A DNA stretch of 64,000 bases from Kribbella antiqua (GCF_004345665.1 NZ_SLWR01000001.1:930001-994000), one strand, 5' to 3'; positions 25,384-35,173 are shown, numbered from the stretch's first letter. Notes: generated by a model not told the origin, from the sequence alone. Made by a program: numbers and translations.

Positions 25384-26265
25384 GTGAATCACCCGCGCCT
25401 TGCCGTCGTTGCCCTGCTCGCGGTCGCGGCGGCATGGGGATCCACGTTCTTCCTGACCAAGGACCTGCTCACCAGGATGGATGTCGCCGACTACCTGGCG
25501 TTGCGATTCCTGATCGCCTCGGTCGCGCTCGTCCTGGTCCACCCGCCGGCCATCGCCCGGCTGAGCCGGCTCGACCGCGGCCGGGCCGTTGCCCTCGGCA
25601 TCACCTACGGCATCGCCCAGCTCCTGCAGACCGAAGGCCTGCGGCACACCGCCGCGAGCGTTTCCGGCTTCGTCACCGGCATGTACGTCGTCTTCACGCC
25701 ACTGCTGGCCGCGGTCATCCTCCGGCACAAGATCGGCCGCTGGGCCTGGGTGGCTGTGATCCTCGCCACCGTCGGCCTCGGCGTACTCTCCCTGCGCGGC
25801 GTCAGCATGGGTCCGGGAGAACTTCTCACCCTCGCCTCGGCGGGCCTGTACGCGTTGCACATCATCGGCCTCGGCGCCTGGTCGACCTCGGCCAACGCGT
25901 TCGGCCTCTCGTCGTTGCAGATGATCACCATCACGGCGGTCTGCGCGATCGGCGCGATCCCCGGCGGCTTCTCGATACCGGGCACCGGCGGCGACTGGGT
26001 CAGCGTTTTCTACATGGCACTGGTCTCGGGCGCGCTCGCCCTGATCGTGCAGACCTGGGCACAGGCGCATCTCACCCCGACCCGGGCGGCGATCGCGATG
26101 ACGATGGAGCCGGTGTTCGCGTCGGCGTTCGCCGTACTGTTCGGCTCCGAGAGCGTGACGTGGCGGATGCTGGTGGGTGGGGCGCTGGTGCTGTCCGCGA
26201 TGTATCTGGTCGAACTGGCGCCGCGGCGTAAGTTCGAGGCCGAGGTCCAGCACCTCGCACAGTAG
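25384..26265 (+). CDS. EamA/DMT-family transporter
   Basis: The 293-residue protein has ten predicted membrane helices arranged as two EamA repeats. Family features include LAVAAAWGSTFFLTKDLL at the start, a long conserved segment ending in TASVSGFVTGMYVVFTPLLAAVIL, and LTPTRAAIAMTMEPVFASAFAVLFGSE in the second repeat. Drug/metabolite transporters of this type export amino acids, nucleosides or metabolites; no substrate can be assigned. Translation begins at the GTG at 25384, 39 bases after the kinase stop. The GH15-like gene follows 12 bases on and probably shares the message. Confidence 0.87.
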   Translation: MNHPRLAVVALLAVAAAWGSTFFLTKDLLTRMDVADYLALRFLIASVALVLVHPPAIARLSRLDRGRAVALGITYGIAQLLQTEGLRHTAASVSGFVTGMYVVFTPLLAAVILRHKIGRWAWVAVILATVGLGVLSLRGVSMGPGELLTLASAGLYALHIIGLGAWSTSANAFGLSSLQMITITAVCAIGAIPGGFSIPGTGGDWVSVFYMALVSGALALIVQTWAQAHLTPTRAAIAMTMEPVFASAFAVLFGSESVTWRMLVGGALVLSAMYLVELAPRRKFEAEVQHLAQ

Positions 26266-26277
26266 GAGGGTCGGCAG

Positions 26278-27447
26278 ATGCGGGACGACAGCGCACGGCG
26301 GGTCCGGCGGTTCCCGGCCGTCGTGATCGCCGTCCTGCTGGCGGTTCTGGCGGCCGGTACGGCGAACAACCTGGCCCGCAACCCGCAGCCGCTGCTCGTT
26401 GCCCCCGGCAATGTCTCACGCGGGGACGACCTGGCCGGGCAAGCGGTCCTGGACCTCGACGCGTTGACTCTCCCGAACGGCGCGACGCTGGCCGGCCCGG
26501 ACGGCCCGTGGCGATTCGTCTGGCCGCGCGACGCGTCCTTCGTCGCTGCGGCGCGCTGCTCTCTCGGTCAATTCGACGAAGCCGGCCGCGTGCTGGATTT
26601 CCTCAACAAAATAAGGCCTTCCAGCGGTCGATGGGAAGCACGCTATTCGTCCGACGGTTTGCTGGTTCGGGACGGACGCGAGCCGCAGCTGGACGGATCC
26701 GGATGGGTGCTCTGGGCAACCTGGTTCTGCCATGCGGGGAGCAGATACTGGGAAATGGTCCGCGAATCCGCCGACCAGATCGTTGCCGAACTCGGGCCCA
26801 ACGGTCTCCCGGCACGATCACCCGACTATTGGGAACGGCCGGAACGTGTGGTGACGTTGGGCACCATCGCTCCCCTGCTGACCGGTCTGCGAGCTGCCGT
26901 CGCGATCGCTCATGACCTCGATCGTCCGGCCGAGGCCGCACGATGGCAGGACGCGCTGAACAAGTTGTCCTCAGCAACGGATCGGTCGTTCGGCCCGGAC
27001 TTTCCGCGGACGCCGGCGCGTGCGGTGAGCTTCCTCGAACCAGGGCTCGAGCCGATCGGCCTGGGTGGCGGCGCCGATGCGATCGTCACGGTTCTCGGCC
27101 CGCCCTTTGCTCCGCCCCGCGACGACGTCGACCACGCGATCGACAACGCTCGCGCCGCCCTGACCCAGCCGAACGGCGGTGTCACCCCCGGCGAGGACTG
27201 GCGCACCGACGGCGTCTCCTGGACCCCACAAACCGCCCTCTTCGCCCTCAGCGCCGCCGCCCGCGGCGACCGCGCCACCGCCTCCAGCCTCCTCACCTGG
27301 CTGAACCACTACCGCACCAGCACCGGCGCCCTCCCCGAAAAGGTCAACCGCGACCTCCAACCCGCCGGCGAAGCCCCCCTCGCCTGGACCTCAGCCCTGG
27401 TCATCCTCACCCACGCCGCCCTCCAAACCCCCCTCCCCATCCCCTGA
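26278..27447 (+). CDS. Membrane-anchored glycoside hydrolase family 15-like protein
   Basis: This 389-residue protein starts with a signal anchor (residues 10-28) followed by a six-hairpin glycosidase fold. GH15 features are FVWPRDASFVAAARC near residues 80-94, the GWVLWATWF segment, and the C-terminal TSTGALPEKVNRDLQPAGEAPLAWTSALVILT. These correspond to glucoamylase/glucodextranase-like enzymes acting on alpha-glucans. At about 360 mature residues it is shorter than classical glucoamylases, so the catalytic pair should be checked. It lies 12 bases after the transporter and converges with the GH172 gene. Confidence 0.75.
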   Translation: MRDDSARRVRRFPAVVIAVLLAVLAAGTANNLARNPQPLLVAPGNVSRGDDLAGQAVLDLDALTLPNGATLAGPDGPWRFVWPRDASFVAAARCSLGQFDEAGRVLDFLNKIRPSSGRWEARYSSDGLLVRDGREPQLDGSGWVLWATWFCHAGSRYWEMVRESADQIVAELGPNGLPARSPDYWERPERVVTLGTIAPLLTGLRAAVAIAHDLDRPAEAARWQDALNKLSSATDRSFGPDFPRTPARAVSFLEPGLEPIGLGGGADAIVTVLGPPFAPPRDDVDHAIDNARAALTQPNGGVTPGEDWRTDGVSWTPQTALFALSAAARGDRATASSLLTWLNHYRTSTGALPEKVNRDLQPAGEAPLAWTSALVILTHAALQTPLPIP

Positions 27448-27511
27448 CCCGACCTCCCGCCGAGTGAAGCCACCGTGCGAGCCTCAGCGGATGTGGAGTG
27501 GCCGGAGTGGG

Positions 27512-28579
<1,068 letters not shown>

Positions 28580-28631
28580 ACCCGCGACCCTAGGTCTCCC
28601 CTGGTCGACAAGAAATCGATTGCCCGCCACC

Positions 28632-28661
28632 TGGACTCTAATATGCCTCTTTGGTTATATT
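28632..28661 (+). promoter_or_regulatory. Probable leaderless promoter of the short SRPBCC gene
   Basis: TGGACT and TATATT are spaced by 18 bases. The -10 element ends six bases before the GTG at 28668, which predicts a leaderless mRNA. The surrounding AATAT...ATATT symmetry could also hold a regulator. Confidence 0.45.
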
Positions 28662-28667
28662 GACGGC

Positions 28668-29018
28668 GTGGACAGTCGACGTGGGACGGTTTTCGGGACC
28701 GAGGACGACGAGCAGCGGCGCCGCTACGGCATGACCGACGACCCCTCTGGCGCGCCGAACGGCCGGATTCTGCGCAACGAAGCGCCGTACGTGCTCGAGT
28801 ACGAGTGGGCCGGCGAGATCCTGACCTGGGAAATCACCAGTACGGCGGAAGGCAGCCGGCTCGTCTTCACCAACGTACTCACCGACCCCGACGCCGCCGG
28901 ACCTGCAGCCGCAGGCTGGGAAGCCGGCCTGGAGGTCGTCGAGGCCCAACTCGCCGGCCAGCCGATCACCTGGAACCCCCTGGACCGAGCCGAAGAACTT
29001 GCTACCCGTGGCAGCTAG
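28668..29018 (+). CDS. Short SRPBCC/AHSA1-like protein
   Basis: A 116-residue protein matching the second half of the AHSA1/SRPBCC fold: APYVLEYEWAGEILTWEITSTAEGSRLVFTNVL, then a helix with GWEAGLEVVEAQLAGQPITW. The usual N-terminal helix-strand segment of about 40 residues, which normally includes a Trp-containing 'ALTDP..W' motif, is absent and replaced by an unrelated stretch. It may be a 5'-truncated copy or a divergent small family member. The GTG at 28668 fits a leaderless start. The ligand is unknown. Its TAG stop overlaps the convergent gene's stop within CTAG. Confidence 0.6.
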   Translation: MDSRRGTVFGTEDDEQRRRYGMTDDPSGAPNGRILRNEAPYVLEYEWAGEILTWEITSTAEGSRLVFTNVLTDPDAAGPAAAGWEAGLEVVEAQLAGQPITWNPLDRAEELATRGS

Positions 29019-29530
29019 CAGGCGCGGACTTTGGCTTCTTGGCCGGTGAAGGAGACGCAGGCCCACGGGCGGCCTTGGGCGGGGTTGGCGCGGACGATCA
29101 GCGGGAAGGCGTCGGCGCCGCGGACTTCGGATGTGCCTCTGGAACCGACTGCACCGCCTCGGGCTTCGGCGGCGGCTTTGACGTCCTGGACGGTGACGGC
29201 ACTGCGGGCGTCATGCGCGGCCGCGTTCTTGGCATCGGTGGCGACAGCGAGGGCGAAGTCGATCTCCGGCGGCGTCGCCCAGGTGGTCGAGCTGACCGGG
29301 AAGACCACGCCGAACATCAACAGGCCGACCGCGGTGATGATCTGACGGAACCGGCGGCTCTGGTCAGCGGCGAGCAGCGCGGCGCAGCACAACGCAAGAA
29401 GCAGGGTGATCCCACGCACAACCCAGTGCCGATCAAGCCGGCTGTCGACCGCCAGCGCGGAGACCACCGCAACCACGACGCAGACAAGGGCACCGAGCAG
29501 CGCCCGCATCCGGGGAGACACAGATTGCAT
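29015..29530 (-). CDS. Hypothetical membrane protein
   Basis: I do not recognise this family. The 171-residue protein has three predicted membrane helices in its first half (around 8-27, 36-55 and 64-83), followed by an outward or cytoplasmic domain of about 85 residues with one Cys in the middle (PWACVSF) and one at the very end. The ATG at 29530 gives a normal N-terminus with a positive charge before the first helix. It is divergent from the alpha/beta hydrolase across 71 bases. No function is proposed. Confidence 0.65.
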   Translation of the reverse strand: MQSVSPRMRALLGALVCVVVAVVSALAVDSRLDRHWVVRGITLLLALCCAALLAADQSRRFRQIITAVGLLMFGVVFPVSSTTWATPPEIDFALAVATDAKNAAAHDARSAVTVQDVKAAAEARGGAVGSRGTSEVRGADAFPLIVRANPAQGRPWACVSFTGQEAKVRAC

Positions 29531-29553
29531 GCCGCAGACGATAGACGCAGAGA

Positions 29554-29593
29554 CGCAATCCGCTGTTGGGCGCGCGCGGGATTGCGCTATTGT
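29554..29593 (+). promoter_or_regulatory. Leaderless promoter with 8-bp dyad before the hydrolase gene
   Basis: CGCAATCC (29554-29561) and GGATTGCG (29579-29586) form a perfect dyad. A TTGGGC-16-TATTGT pair overlaps it, and the -10 ends eight bases before the ATG, predicting a leaderless mRNA under repressor control. Confidence 0.4.
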
Positions 29594-29601
29594 CCGCAAC
29601 C

Positions 29602-30381
29602 ATGTTCGGCGTACGAGGCAGGACGGCCCATCTGGCGTGGTACCGGACCGATGAGGCGGCGGCCGAGGTCGCCTTCCTGCACGGCTTCTCCGACTCTGCG
29701 CAGTGCTGGGAACCACTGCTCGGCGCGATGCCCGGGATTCGGGCGCTCGCGATCGATGCGCGCGGGCACGGCGAGTCCGGGCTTCCAGAGGAACCTCTCC
29801 GCTACACCGCGCAGCGCGACGATGCCGCCCTCGTGCTGTCGAGCCAGCCCCGTGACGGCGGGGTGGTCGTGGTCGGCCACTCGATGGGCGCGATGTCGGC
29901 CGCCTACCTGGCCGCGTCGAGGCCCGACCTGGTCCGTGCGGTGGTGCTGGAGGACCCGCCGACTGGAGCTCCGACTGGCGACCAACAGGACCGATCCTGG
30001 TCCCAACCGGGTTGGCTCGAGGATCTCCGGGCACTCGATCTGCCGTCACGGATGGCAGCGGGCCGATCCGAGGACCCCGGCTGGCCCGACGACGAGCTCG
30101 AGCCCTGGGCCGTGTCGAAGGCGCAACTCGACCCACATCTGTTCGATCTGCCGTTTCAGGACGCGGCCCCGCTGACCGACCTGCTGGCAGAGATAACGTG
30201 CCCGGTACTGCTGATCCATGGCGACACCGAACGCGGCTCGCTGATCTCCGCCGAGTACGCGGAGCGCTGCGCCCAAGCGGCGGCCGGCGAGTTCCGCGCC
30301 GTACACATCGCCGGCGCGGGCCATTCGGTCCGCCGAGACAACCGCCCGCAGTACATCGCGGAACTCACCACGTTCCTCTGA
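29602..30381 (+). CDS. Alpha/beta hydrolase
   Basis: A 259-residue alpha/beta hydrolase with the nucleophile elbow VVGHSMGAMSAAYL (Ser within GHSMG), an oxyanion region FLHGFSDSAQCWEPLL, the acidic residue in LLIHGDTERGSL and the catalytic His in GAGHSVRRDNRPQYI. It resembles esterases or haloalkane-dehalogenase-like enzymes of unknown substrate. No signal peptide is present. It begins at the ATG at 29602, predicted to be at the 5' end of the mRNA, and converges with prs. Confidence 0.85.
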   Translation: MFGVRGRTAHLAWYRTDEAAAEVAFLHGFSDSAQCWEPLLGAMPGIRALAIDARGHGESGLPEEPLRYTAQRDDAALVLSSQPRDGGVVVVGHSMGAMSAAYLAASRPDLVRAVVLEDPPTGAPTGDQQDRSWSQPGWLEDLRALDLPSRMAAGRSEDPGWPDDELEPWAVSKAQLDPHLFDLPFQDAAPLTDLLAEITCPVLLIHGDTERGSLISAEYAERCAQAAAGEFRAVHIAGAGHSVRRDNRPQYIAELTTFL

Positions 30382-30417
30382 GCGTCTGTCAGCACGCGTG
30401 GGTCGGTCCCAGTACAA

Positions 30418-31395
30418 CTAGAACGGGAGTTTGGGTTGGGGTGGGGCGTGGGTGGGGTCTACGCCGTCGAAGAGGCTGCTGACTGATTCGCCGCCGTGGA
30501 TGCGCTTGATGGCTTCGGCGAAGAGGGTGGAGACGGAGCTGACCTGGAGTTCGGGGAAGCCGGGCGGGCGTGGGACTGTGTCGGTGCTGATGACCTCGGT
30601 GACGGACGGGTGTGAGCGGAGTCGCTCGACGGCTCGGCCGGCGAACAGGCCGTGGGTGCAGGCGACGGCGGCTTGCACGCAGCCGCGCTCCTTGAGGCGG
30701 TCGAGCAGTTCGATGATCGAGCCGCCGGTGGCGATCTCGTCGTCGAGGATGATCGCTCGTCGGCCGGCCACGTCGCCGACGATGGCGTCGATCACCACGC
30801 GGTCGTCGGCCAGCCGCTGCTTGCTGCCGGCCGCGACCGGAAGACCGAGCAGCCGGGCGAACTGCGTCGCGGTCTTCGCGTTGCCGAGGTCGGGGCTGAC
30901 CACGACCGTGTCGGCGAGATCCTTGCCGCGGAAGTGGTCCGCGAGTACGCCGATCGCGGTCAGATGGTCGACCGGGACGGAGAAGAAGCCGTGCACCTGC
31001 GGGGCGTGCAGCGCCATGGTCAGCACCCGGTCGACGCCCGCCGCGACCAGCAGATCCGCGACCAGGCGACCGCCGATCGAGATACGAGAGGCGTCCTTCT
31101 TGTCGGAACGGGCGTACGCGTAGTGCGGCATCACCGCGGTGATCTGCTGCGCCGAAGCGCCGCGGGCGGCGTCGATCATCAGCAGCAGCTCCATCAGGTG
31201 CTCCTGCGTCGGCGGCACCAGCGGCTGCACGATGTAAACGTCCCGCTGCCGGCAGTTCACCTGCAACTGAACCTGCAGACAGTCGTTGCTGAAACGATGG
31301 ATCTCGACCGGTGAGAGCGGTACGCCGAGATCGGCGCAAATCTTCTCCGCCAAACCAGTGTGGGCACTCCCGCTGAACACGACGATCTCTCGCAC
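30418..31395 (-). CDS. prs: Ribose-phosphate pyrophosphokinase
   Basis: The 325-residue enzyme makes PRPP from ribose 5-phosphate and ATP for nucleotide, His and Trp synthesis. Evidence is the N-terminal IVVFSGSAHTGLAEKI, the RQRDVYIVQPLVPPTQEHLMELLLMIDAARGASA segment, MPHYAYARSDKK, ALHAPQVHGFFSVPVDHLT and the PRPP loop IILDDEIATGGSI. GTG at 31395 has GGGGAG nine bases upstream. Some catalytic-loop positions differ from the housekeeping enzyme (for example PHYAYARSDKKDASRISIGG), so it may be a second copy. It is not in an operon with the neighbouring aldolase gene (124-base gap). Confidence 0.9.
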   Translation of the reverse strand: MREIVVFSGSAHTGLAEKICADLGVPLSPVEIHRFSNDCLQVQLQVNCRQRDVYIVQPLVPPTQEHLMELLLMIDAARGASAQQITAVMPHYAYARSDKKDASRISIGGRLVADLLVAAGVDRVLTMALHAPQVHGFFSVPVDHLTAIGVLADHFRGKDLADTVVVSPDLGNAKTATQFARLLGLPVAAGSKQRLADDRVVIDAIVGDVAGRRAIILDDEIATGGSIIELLDRLKERGCVQAAVACTHGLFAGRAVERLRSHPSVTEVISTDTVPRPPGFPELQVSSVSTLFAEAIKRIHGGESVSSLFDGVDPTHAPPQPKLPF

Positions 31396-31519
31396 GGCTC
31401 TCCCCGAAACACAACGACCCGACAGCTGCACCTTATCTCGCCGGCCTCGGTCCCCTGACGGCGACCGAGGACAGAGACAGGCTCGAAACACGCCGCCCGA
31501 CTGGTGAGTGGCGGCCGCT

Positions 31520-32545
31520 TTAGTGAGTCAGGAGTCGGGCAAGGGTTTCGGCTGCGGTGCGGCAGTCGGTGGGTGAGGCGTCGAGGTGGGTTACTACGCG
31601 GAGTTGGGTGGCTCCTACGCCGCCGACGAGGACGCCGGCGGCGCGGGCGGCCTCGACGACCTCAGCGACGGACTTGCCGGTGGCCGACAGGTCCGCGACG
31701 ACGATGTTCGTGTCGACCTGGTCGGGCTTCACTGACCCGGGCGCGGCGTCGGCCAGTACGTCGGCGATCAGCCGGGCGTTGGCGTGGTCTTCGGCCAGGC
31801 GCTCGATGTTGTGCTCGAGCGCGTAGAGACCTGCAGCTGCCAGTACGCCGGCCTGCCGCCAGCCCGCGCCGAGACGCTTCCGCCAGACCCGCGCCTCGCG
31901 GATCAGCTCAGTCGACCCGACCAGCACCGAACCCACCGGCGCACCCAAGCCCTTCGACAGGCACACGCTCGCGGCCGCCGCGCGGGAAGCGTAGGCGGCG
32001 ACGGGCCGACCGGTGGCGACCGAGGCGTTCCACAGTCGGGCGCCGTCCAGGTGGAGCGGGAGGCCGCGGGCGTCCAGTTCGTCCGCCAGAGCGTCGTACG
32101 ACCGCTGGATCGCGCCGCCGCCGAAGTTGTGGGTGTTCTCGACCGAGACGGCCGCCGTCTGCACGAAGTACGGGCCGAGGTCCGGCGCGATCAATGCACG
32201 GATCTGCTCCAGGTCGATCTGGCCGGCCGGGGCGCTCCACGTGCGCGATGTGACTCCGCTCGCGGCCGCGTGTGCGCCGAGCTCGGCCCGGGCGATGTGC
32301 GCGTTGGCCTCGCAGAGCACCTCGCCGCCAGGAGCCACGAGCGCCCGTACGCCGAGGATATTCGCGAGCGAACCGGTCACGGTGAAGAGCCCGGCCTCGT
32401 GCCCGAGCAGGGCCGCGACCCGCTCCTCCAGCGCGTTGACCGTCGGGTCTTCGCCGTACACGTCGTCCCCGACCGGAGCTGACGTCATCGCCGCCAGCAT
32501 CCCGGCCGACGGCCGCGTGACGGTGTCCGACCTGAGGTCGATCAT
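31520..32545 (-). CDS. Low-specificity L-threonine aldolase family PLP enzyme
   Basis: The 341-residue fold-type I PLP enzyme matches the beta-eliminating lyase/threonine aldolase family: IDLRSDTVTRPSAGML at the start, the GDDVYGEDPTVNALE motif, HLDGARLWNA and the PLP lysine in CLSKGLGAPVGSVL. These enzymes split L-threonine or L-allo-threonine to glycine and acetaldehyde. It ends 124 bases from prs, and its start lies 34 bases after the DAHP synthase stop, so it may be co-transcribed with that gene. Confidence 0.9.
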   Translation of the reverse strand: MIDLRSDTVTRPSAGMLAAMTSAPVGDDVYGEDPTVNALEERVAALLGHEAGLFTVTGSLANILGVRALVAPGGEVLCEANAHIARAELGAHAAASGVTSRTWSAPAGQIDLEQIRALIAPDLGPYFVQTAAVSVENTHNFGGGAIQRSYDALADELDARGLPLHLDGARLWNASVATGRPVAAYASRAAAASVCLSKGLGAPVGSVLVGSTELIREARVWRKRLGAGWRQAGVLAAAGLYALEHNIERLAEDHANARLIADVLADAAPGSVKPDQVDTNIVVADLSATGKSVAEVVEAARAAGVLVGGVGATQLRVVTHLDASPTDCRTAAETLARLLTH

Positions 32546-32579
32546 GCCGCGCCCCGGTTCATGCCGCGCCGTACCCAGA

Positions 32580-33953
32580 TCATGCCTTGGCGCCGCGGAG
32601 GCGCTCGGCGACCAGGAAGGCGAGCTCGAGCGACTGGTGCCGGTTGAGCCGCGGGTCGCAGGCGGTCTCGTAGCGGTTGACCAGGTCCTCCGCGACCAGT
32701 TCCTCGCCGCCGCCGAGGCACTCGGTGACGTCGTCGCCGGTGAGCTCGATGTGCATGCCGCCCGGCCAGGTCCCGACCTGCTCGTGCGCGTCGAAGAAGC
32801 CCTGCACCTCGTGCATGACGTCCTCGAAGTTGCGCGTCTTGTACCCGTTCGGCGTCTCGAAGGTGTTGCCGTGCATCGGGTCGCACACCCACGCGATCGG
32901 CGAGCCGTGGTCGCGGACAGCCTCCAGCAGCGGCGGCAGCGCCTCGCGGATCTTGCCCGCGCCCATCCGGGTGATGAAGGTCAGCCGGCCCTCGATGCCC
33001 TTCGGGTTGAGCTTGTCGATCAGCGCGCGGATGTACTCCGGGGTCGTGGTCGGCCCGATCTTCACCCCGAGCGGGTTGGTCAGCGATGCGAGGAACTCGA
33101 CGTGCGCGCCGTCCAGCTGCCGGGTCCGCTCCCCCACCCAGAGCAGGTGGCCGGAGACGTCGTACGGCTGCTCGGTGCGCGAGTCGATCCGGGTCAGGGC
33201 GTGCTCGTACTCCAGGATCAGCGCCTCGTGCGACGCGTAGAAGTCGACCGTCCTGAACTCGTCCGAGGTGGCGCCGCAGGCCCGCATGAAGGCGAGCGCG
33301 CGCTCGATCTCGGTGGCCAGCTGCTCGTACTCCTGCCCCACCGGCGACGACTTCACGAAGTCGGTGTTCCAGGCGTGCACCTGGTGCAGGTCGGCGTACC
33401 CACCGGTGGTGAACGCGCGGGTCAGGTTCAGCGTCGCGGCGGCCGCGTTGTAGACGCCGCGCAGGCGCTGCGGGTCCGGGATCCGCGCCTCGGGAGTGAA
33501 GTCCAGCCCGTTCACCGCGTCACCCCGGTACGACGGCAGCGTCACACCGTCGCGCGTCTCCTCGCCGGAGCTCCGCGGCTTCGCGTACTGCCCGGCGATC
33601 CGGCCCACCTTCACCACCGGCACACTCGCGGCGTACTGGAGTACGACGGCCATCTGCAGCAGCACCCGCAGCTTCGCCCGGATGTTCTCCGCGGTCACCC
33701 CGCCGAACGTCTCGGCGCAGTCGCCGCCCTGCAGGATGAACGCCTCACCGCGCGCGACCGCCCCGATCTTCGCGGTCAGGTCGTCGCACTCACCGGCGAA
33801 CACCAGCGGCGGCAGCGTCCGCAGCTCGGAGATCACCTGGTCCAGCGCACCGGAATCCGGCCACTCCGGCTGCTGCAGCGGCTTCAGCGCCCGCAACTCC
33901 TCCAAGCTCGGCACACCCGGCACTTCCCCCGCACTCAACGTCGCGAATTGCAT
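32580..33953 (-). CDS. Class II 3-deoxy-7-phosphoheptulonate (DAHP) synthase
   Basis: The 457-residue enzyme commits PEP and erythrose 4-phosphate to the shikimate pathway. It is the plant-like type II form used by actinobacteria: PPLVFAGECDDL, FILQGGDCAETF near residues 73-84, KVGRIAGQYAKPRSS, YRGDAVNG, SHEALILEYE, and CDPMHGNTFE with GGMHIELTG at the end. Translation starts at the ATG at 33953. A 14-bp hairpin at 34011-34066 lies upstream. No short leader peptide rich in aromatic codons is evident, so transcription attenuation is not supported. The aldolase gene follows closely. Confidence 0.95.
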   Translation of the reverse strand: MQFATLSAGEVPGVPSLEELRALKPLQQPEWPDSGALDQVISELRTLPPLVFAGECDDLTAKIGAVARGEAFILQGGDCAETFGGVTAENIRAKLRVLLQMAVVLQYAASVPVVKVGRIAGQYAKPRSSGEETRDGVTLPSYRGDAVNGLDFTPEARIPDPQRLRGVYNAAAATLNLTRAFTTGGYADLHQVHAWNTDFVKSSPVGQEYEQLATEIERALAFMRACGATSDEFRTVDFYASHEALILEYEHALTRIDSRTEQPYDVSGHLLWVGERTRQLDGAHVEFLASLTNPLGVKIGPTTTPEYIRALIDKLNPKGIEGRLTFITRMGAGKIREALPPLLEAVRDHGSPIAWVCDPMHGNTFETPNGYKTRNFEDVMHEVQGFFDAHEQVGTWPGGMHIELTGDDVTECLGGGEELVAEDLVNRYETACDPRLNRHQSLELAFLVAERLRGAKA

Positions 33954-34010
33954 GGCCCAACTCTAGGCCAGGCCCCCACCCGGCCCCTCCACCGTCTCAC
34001 CCGCCCGCCC

Positions 34011-34066
34011 GCCGGGTTGGGGAGTTTCGTACCCCGAAAACGCGCCACAAATCTCCCCAACCCGGC
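34011..34066. repeat. Long hairpin, left flank of the DUF559 gene
   Basis: GCCGGGTTGGGGAG and its exact complement CTCCCCAACCCGGC enclose a 28-base loop. The minus-strand copy of the motif extends through TTGGGGAGATT, the same 11 bases found in the right-flank hairpin. It sits in the divergent promoter region of the DAHP synthase and DUF559 genes. Confidence 0.75.
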
Positions 34067-34152
34067 CTGTCCACAGGGCATGAAGAGGGACGGGATCGGG
34101 GGGTGGGCTGGTGCATGTTCTGTGGCGACGGATCGGTGGACGGGAGGAATGT

Positions 34153-35112
34153 GTGGCAGGACGGGGCGAAGAGTTTGTGGACGTGCGCAGGCGGCAGGCG
34201 GGCGCGTTCACCAGGACTCAGGCGCTCGCGCATGGGATTACGGACGAGGTCCTGCAACGACGCTGCAGGGCGCGGCAGATACAACGTGTGTACGGCGGCG
34301 TGTATGTCGACTTCACCGGGCCGCTGCCGTGGGAGACGAAGGTGTGGGCCGCTTGGCTGGCTTACGGGCCGGAAGCCGCTCTCACCGGTCAAACGGCTTT
34401 GCGGTGGTACGGCGTGGATGGCGAGTGGCGATCCGATGTCATCTATCTGGCCGTACCCCATGTGCGCCGCGTCGGGCGTCGTACGGGAATTGCTGTCACA
34501 CGACATCGGGATCTGCCGGCCCAGCTCCACGGGTTTCGTGAACCGCCGATTGTTCGGCTTGAAGTCGCGCTACTGATGAGCGCGAGCTCGGCTGTGGACG
34601 TCTCACGGCGGGCTGCCGTCGTACTCGACGCCTGCCGCCAACGCCGTACTACTCCCGAACGTCTGCTCACCGAACTCGACTCGCTCACCAACTTGCCCGC
34701 GCGCCGGGAGCTTCGGCGGATCCTGCTGGACGCGGCGGACGGCGTGCAGTCGTTCCTCGAACAGGTCTACGTCCGGCGAGTCGAGCGCCGGCACGGCCTG
34801 CCGTCCGCCAGTCGCCAGGTCCGGGTCGAGTCAGGCCAACGGCACGTCATCTACCGGGACAACGAATACCTGCCTTACGGACTCGTCGTCGAACTCGACG
34901 GGCGGGCCGGCCACTCCGACTCGTTGTCGCAATGGCGCGACATGAGTCGTGACAACGCGGCCGCACTCGGCGGCAAACTGACTCTGCGGTTCGGCTACCA
35001 ACTGGTCAGCCAGCCATGTGTGGCCGCAGCACAGGTGGCTGCTGCCCTGCGTCTCCGAGGCTGGTCCGGCCACCCCCACGCCTGCTCCGCCACATGTGCG
35101 GTCGCTGTCTAG
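34153..35112 (+). CDS. AbiEi-like/DUF559 domain protein
   Basis: The 319-residue protein joins an N-terminal winged-helix region similar to AbiEi antitoxins (RRRQAGAFTRTQALAHGITDEVLQRRCRARQIQRVYGGVYV) to a C-terminal DUF559, PD-(D/E)XK-like domain (YGLVVELDGRAGHSDSLSQWRDMSRDNAAALGGKLTLRFGYQLV). The Asp-Gly and following His suggest a nuclease-type core. Such genes are numerous and variable in actinomycetes and have no established role. The GTG at 34153 has GGAGG seven bases upstream. No AbiEii toxin partner is adjacent. The gene is bracketed by two related hairpins, suggesting a mobile or inserted unit. Confidence 0.8.
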   Translation: MAGRGEEFVDVRRRQAGAFTRTQALAHGITDEVLQRRCRARQIQRVYGGVYVDFTGPLPWETKVWAAWLAYGPEAALTGQTALRWYGVDGEWRSDVIYLAVPHVRRVGRRTGIAVTRHRDLPAQLHGFREPPIVRLEVALLMSASSAVDVSRRAAVVLDACRQRRTTPERLLTELDSLTNLPARRELRRILLDAADGVQSFLEQVYVRRVERRHGLPSASRQVRVESGQRHVIYRDNEYLPYGLVVELDGRAGHSDSLSQWRDMSRDNAAALGGKLTLRFGYQLVSQPCVAAAQVAAALRLRGWSGHPHACSATCAVAV

Positions 35113-35115
35113 CCA

Positions 35116-35166
35116 GGCTTGGGGAGATTCCTGCCGTGTTATAGCCCCCAGGATTCTCCCCGACCG
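35116..35166. repeat. Long hairpin, right flank of the DUF559 gene
   Basis: GGCTTGGGGAGATTCCTG pairs with CAGGATTCTCCCCGACCG at 15 of 18 positions over a 15-base loop. It begins four bases after the DUF559 stop and could also act as a terminator between convergent genes. Confidence 0.75.
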
Positions 35167-35173
35167 GGCGGAA

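Noticed and set aside
23389-26253. Very long antisense frame opposite the PASTA kinase and EamA genes
   Set aside because: High GC content creates long stop-free antisense frames. The sense strand encodes intact, recognisable families, and the antisense product is low-complexity and rich in His/Arg/Asp.
33954-34110. Aromatic-amino-acid attenuator before DAHP synthase
   Set aside because: The hairpin there has no T-tract and no nearby short frame rich in Trp, Phe or Tyr codons.
34153-35112. AbiE-type toxin-antitoxin system
   Set aside because: The N-terminus resembles AbiEi, but no AbiEii toxin gene is adjacent and the second half is a DUF559 domain.
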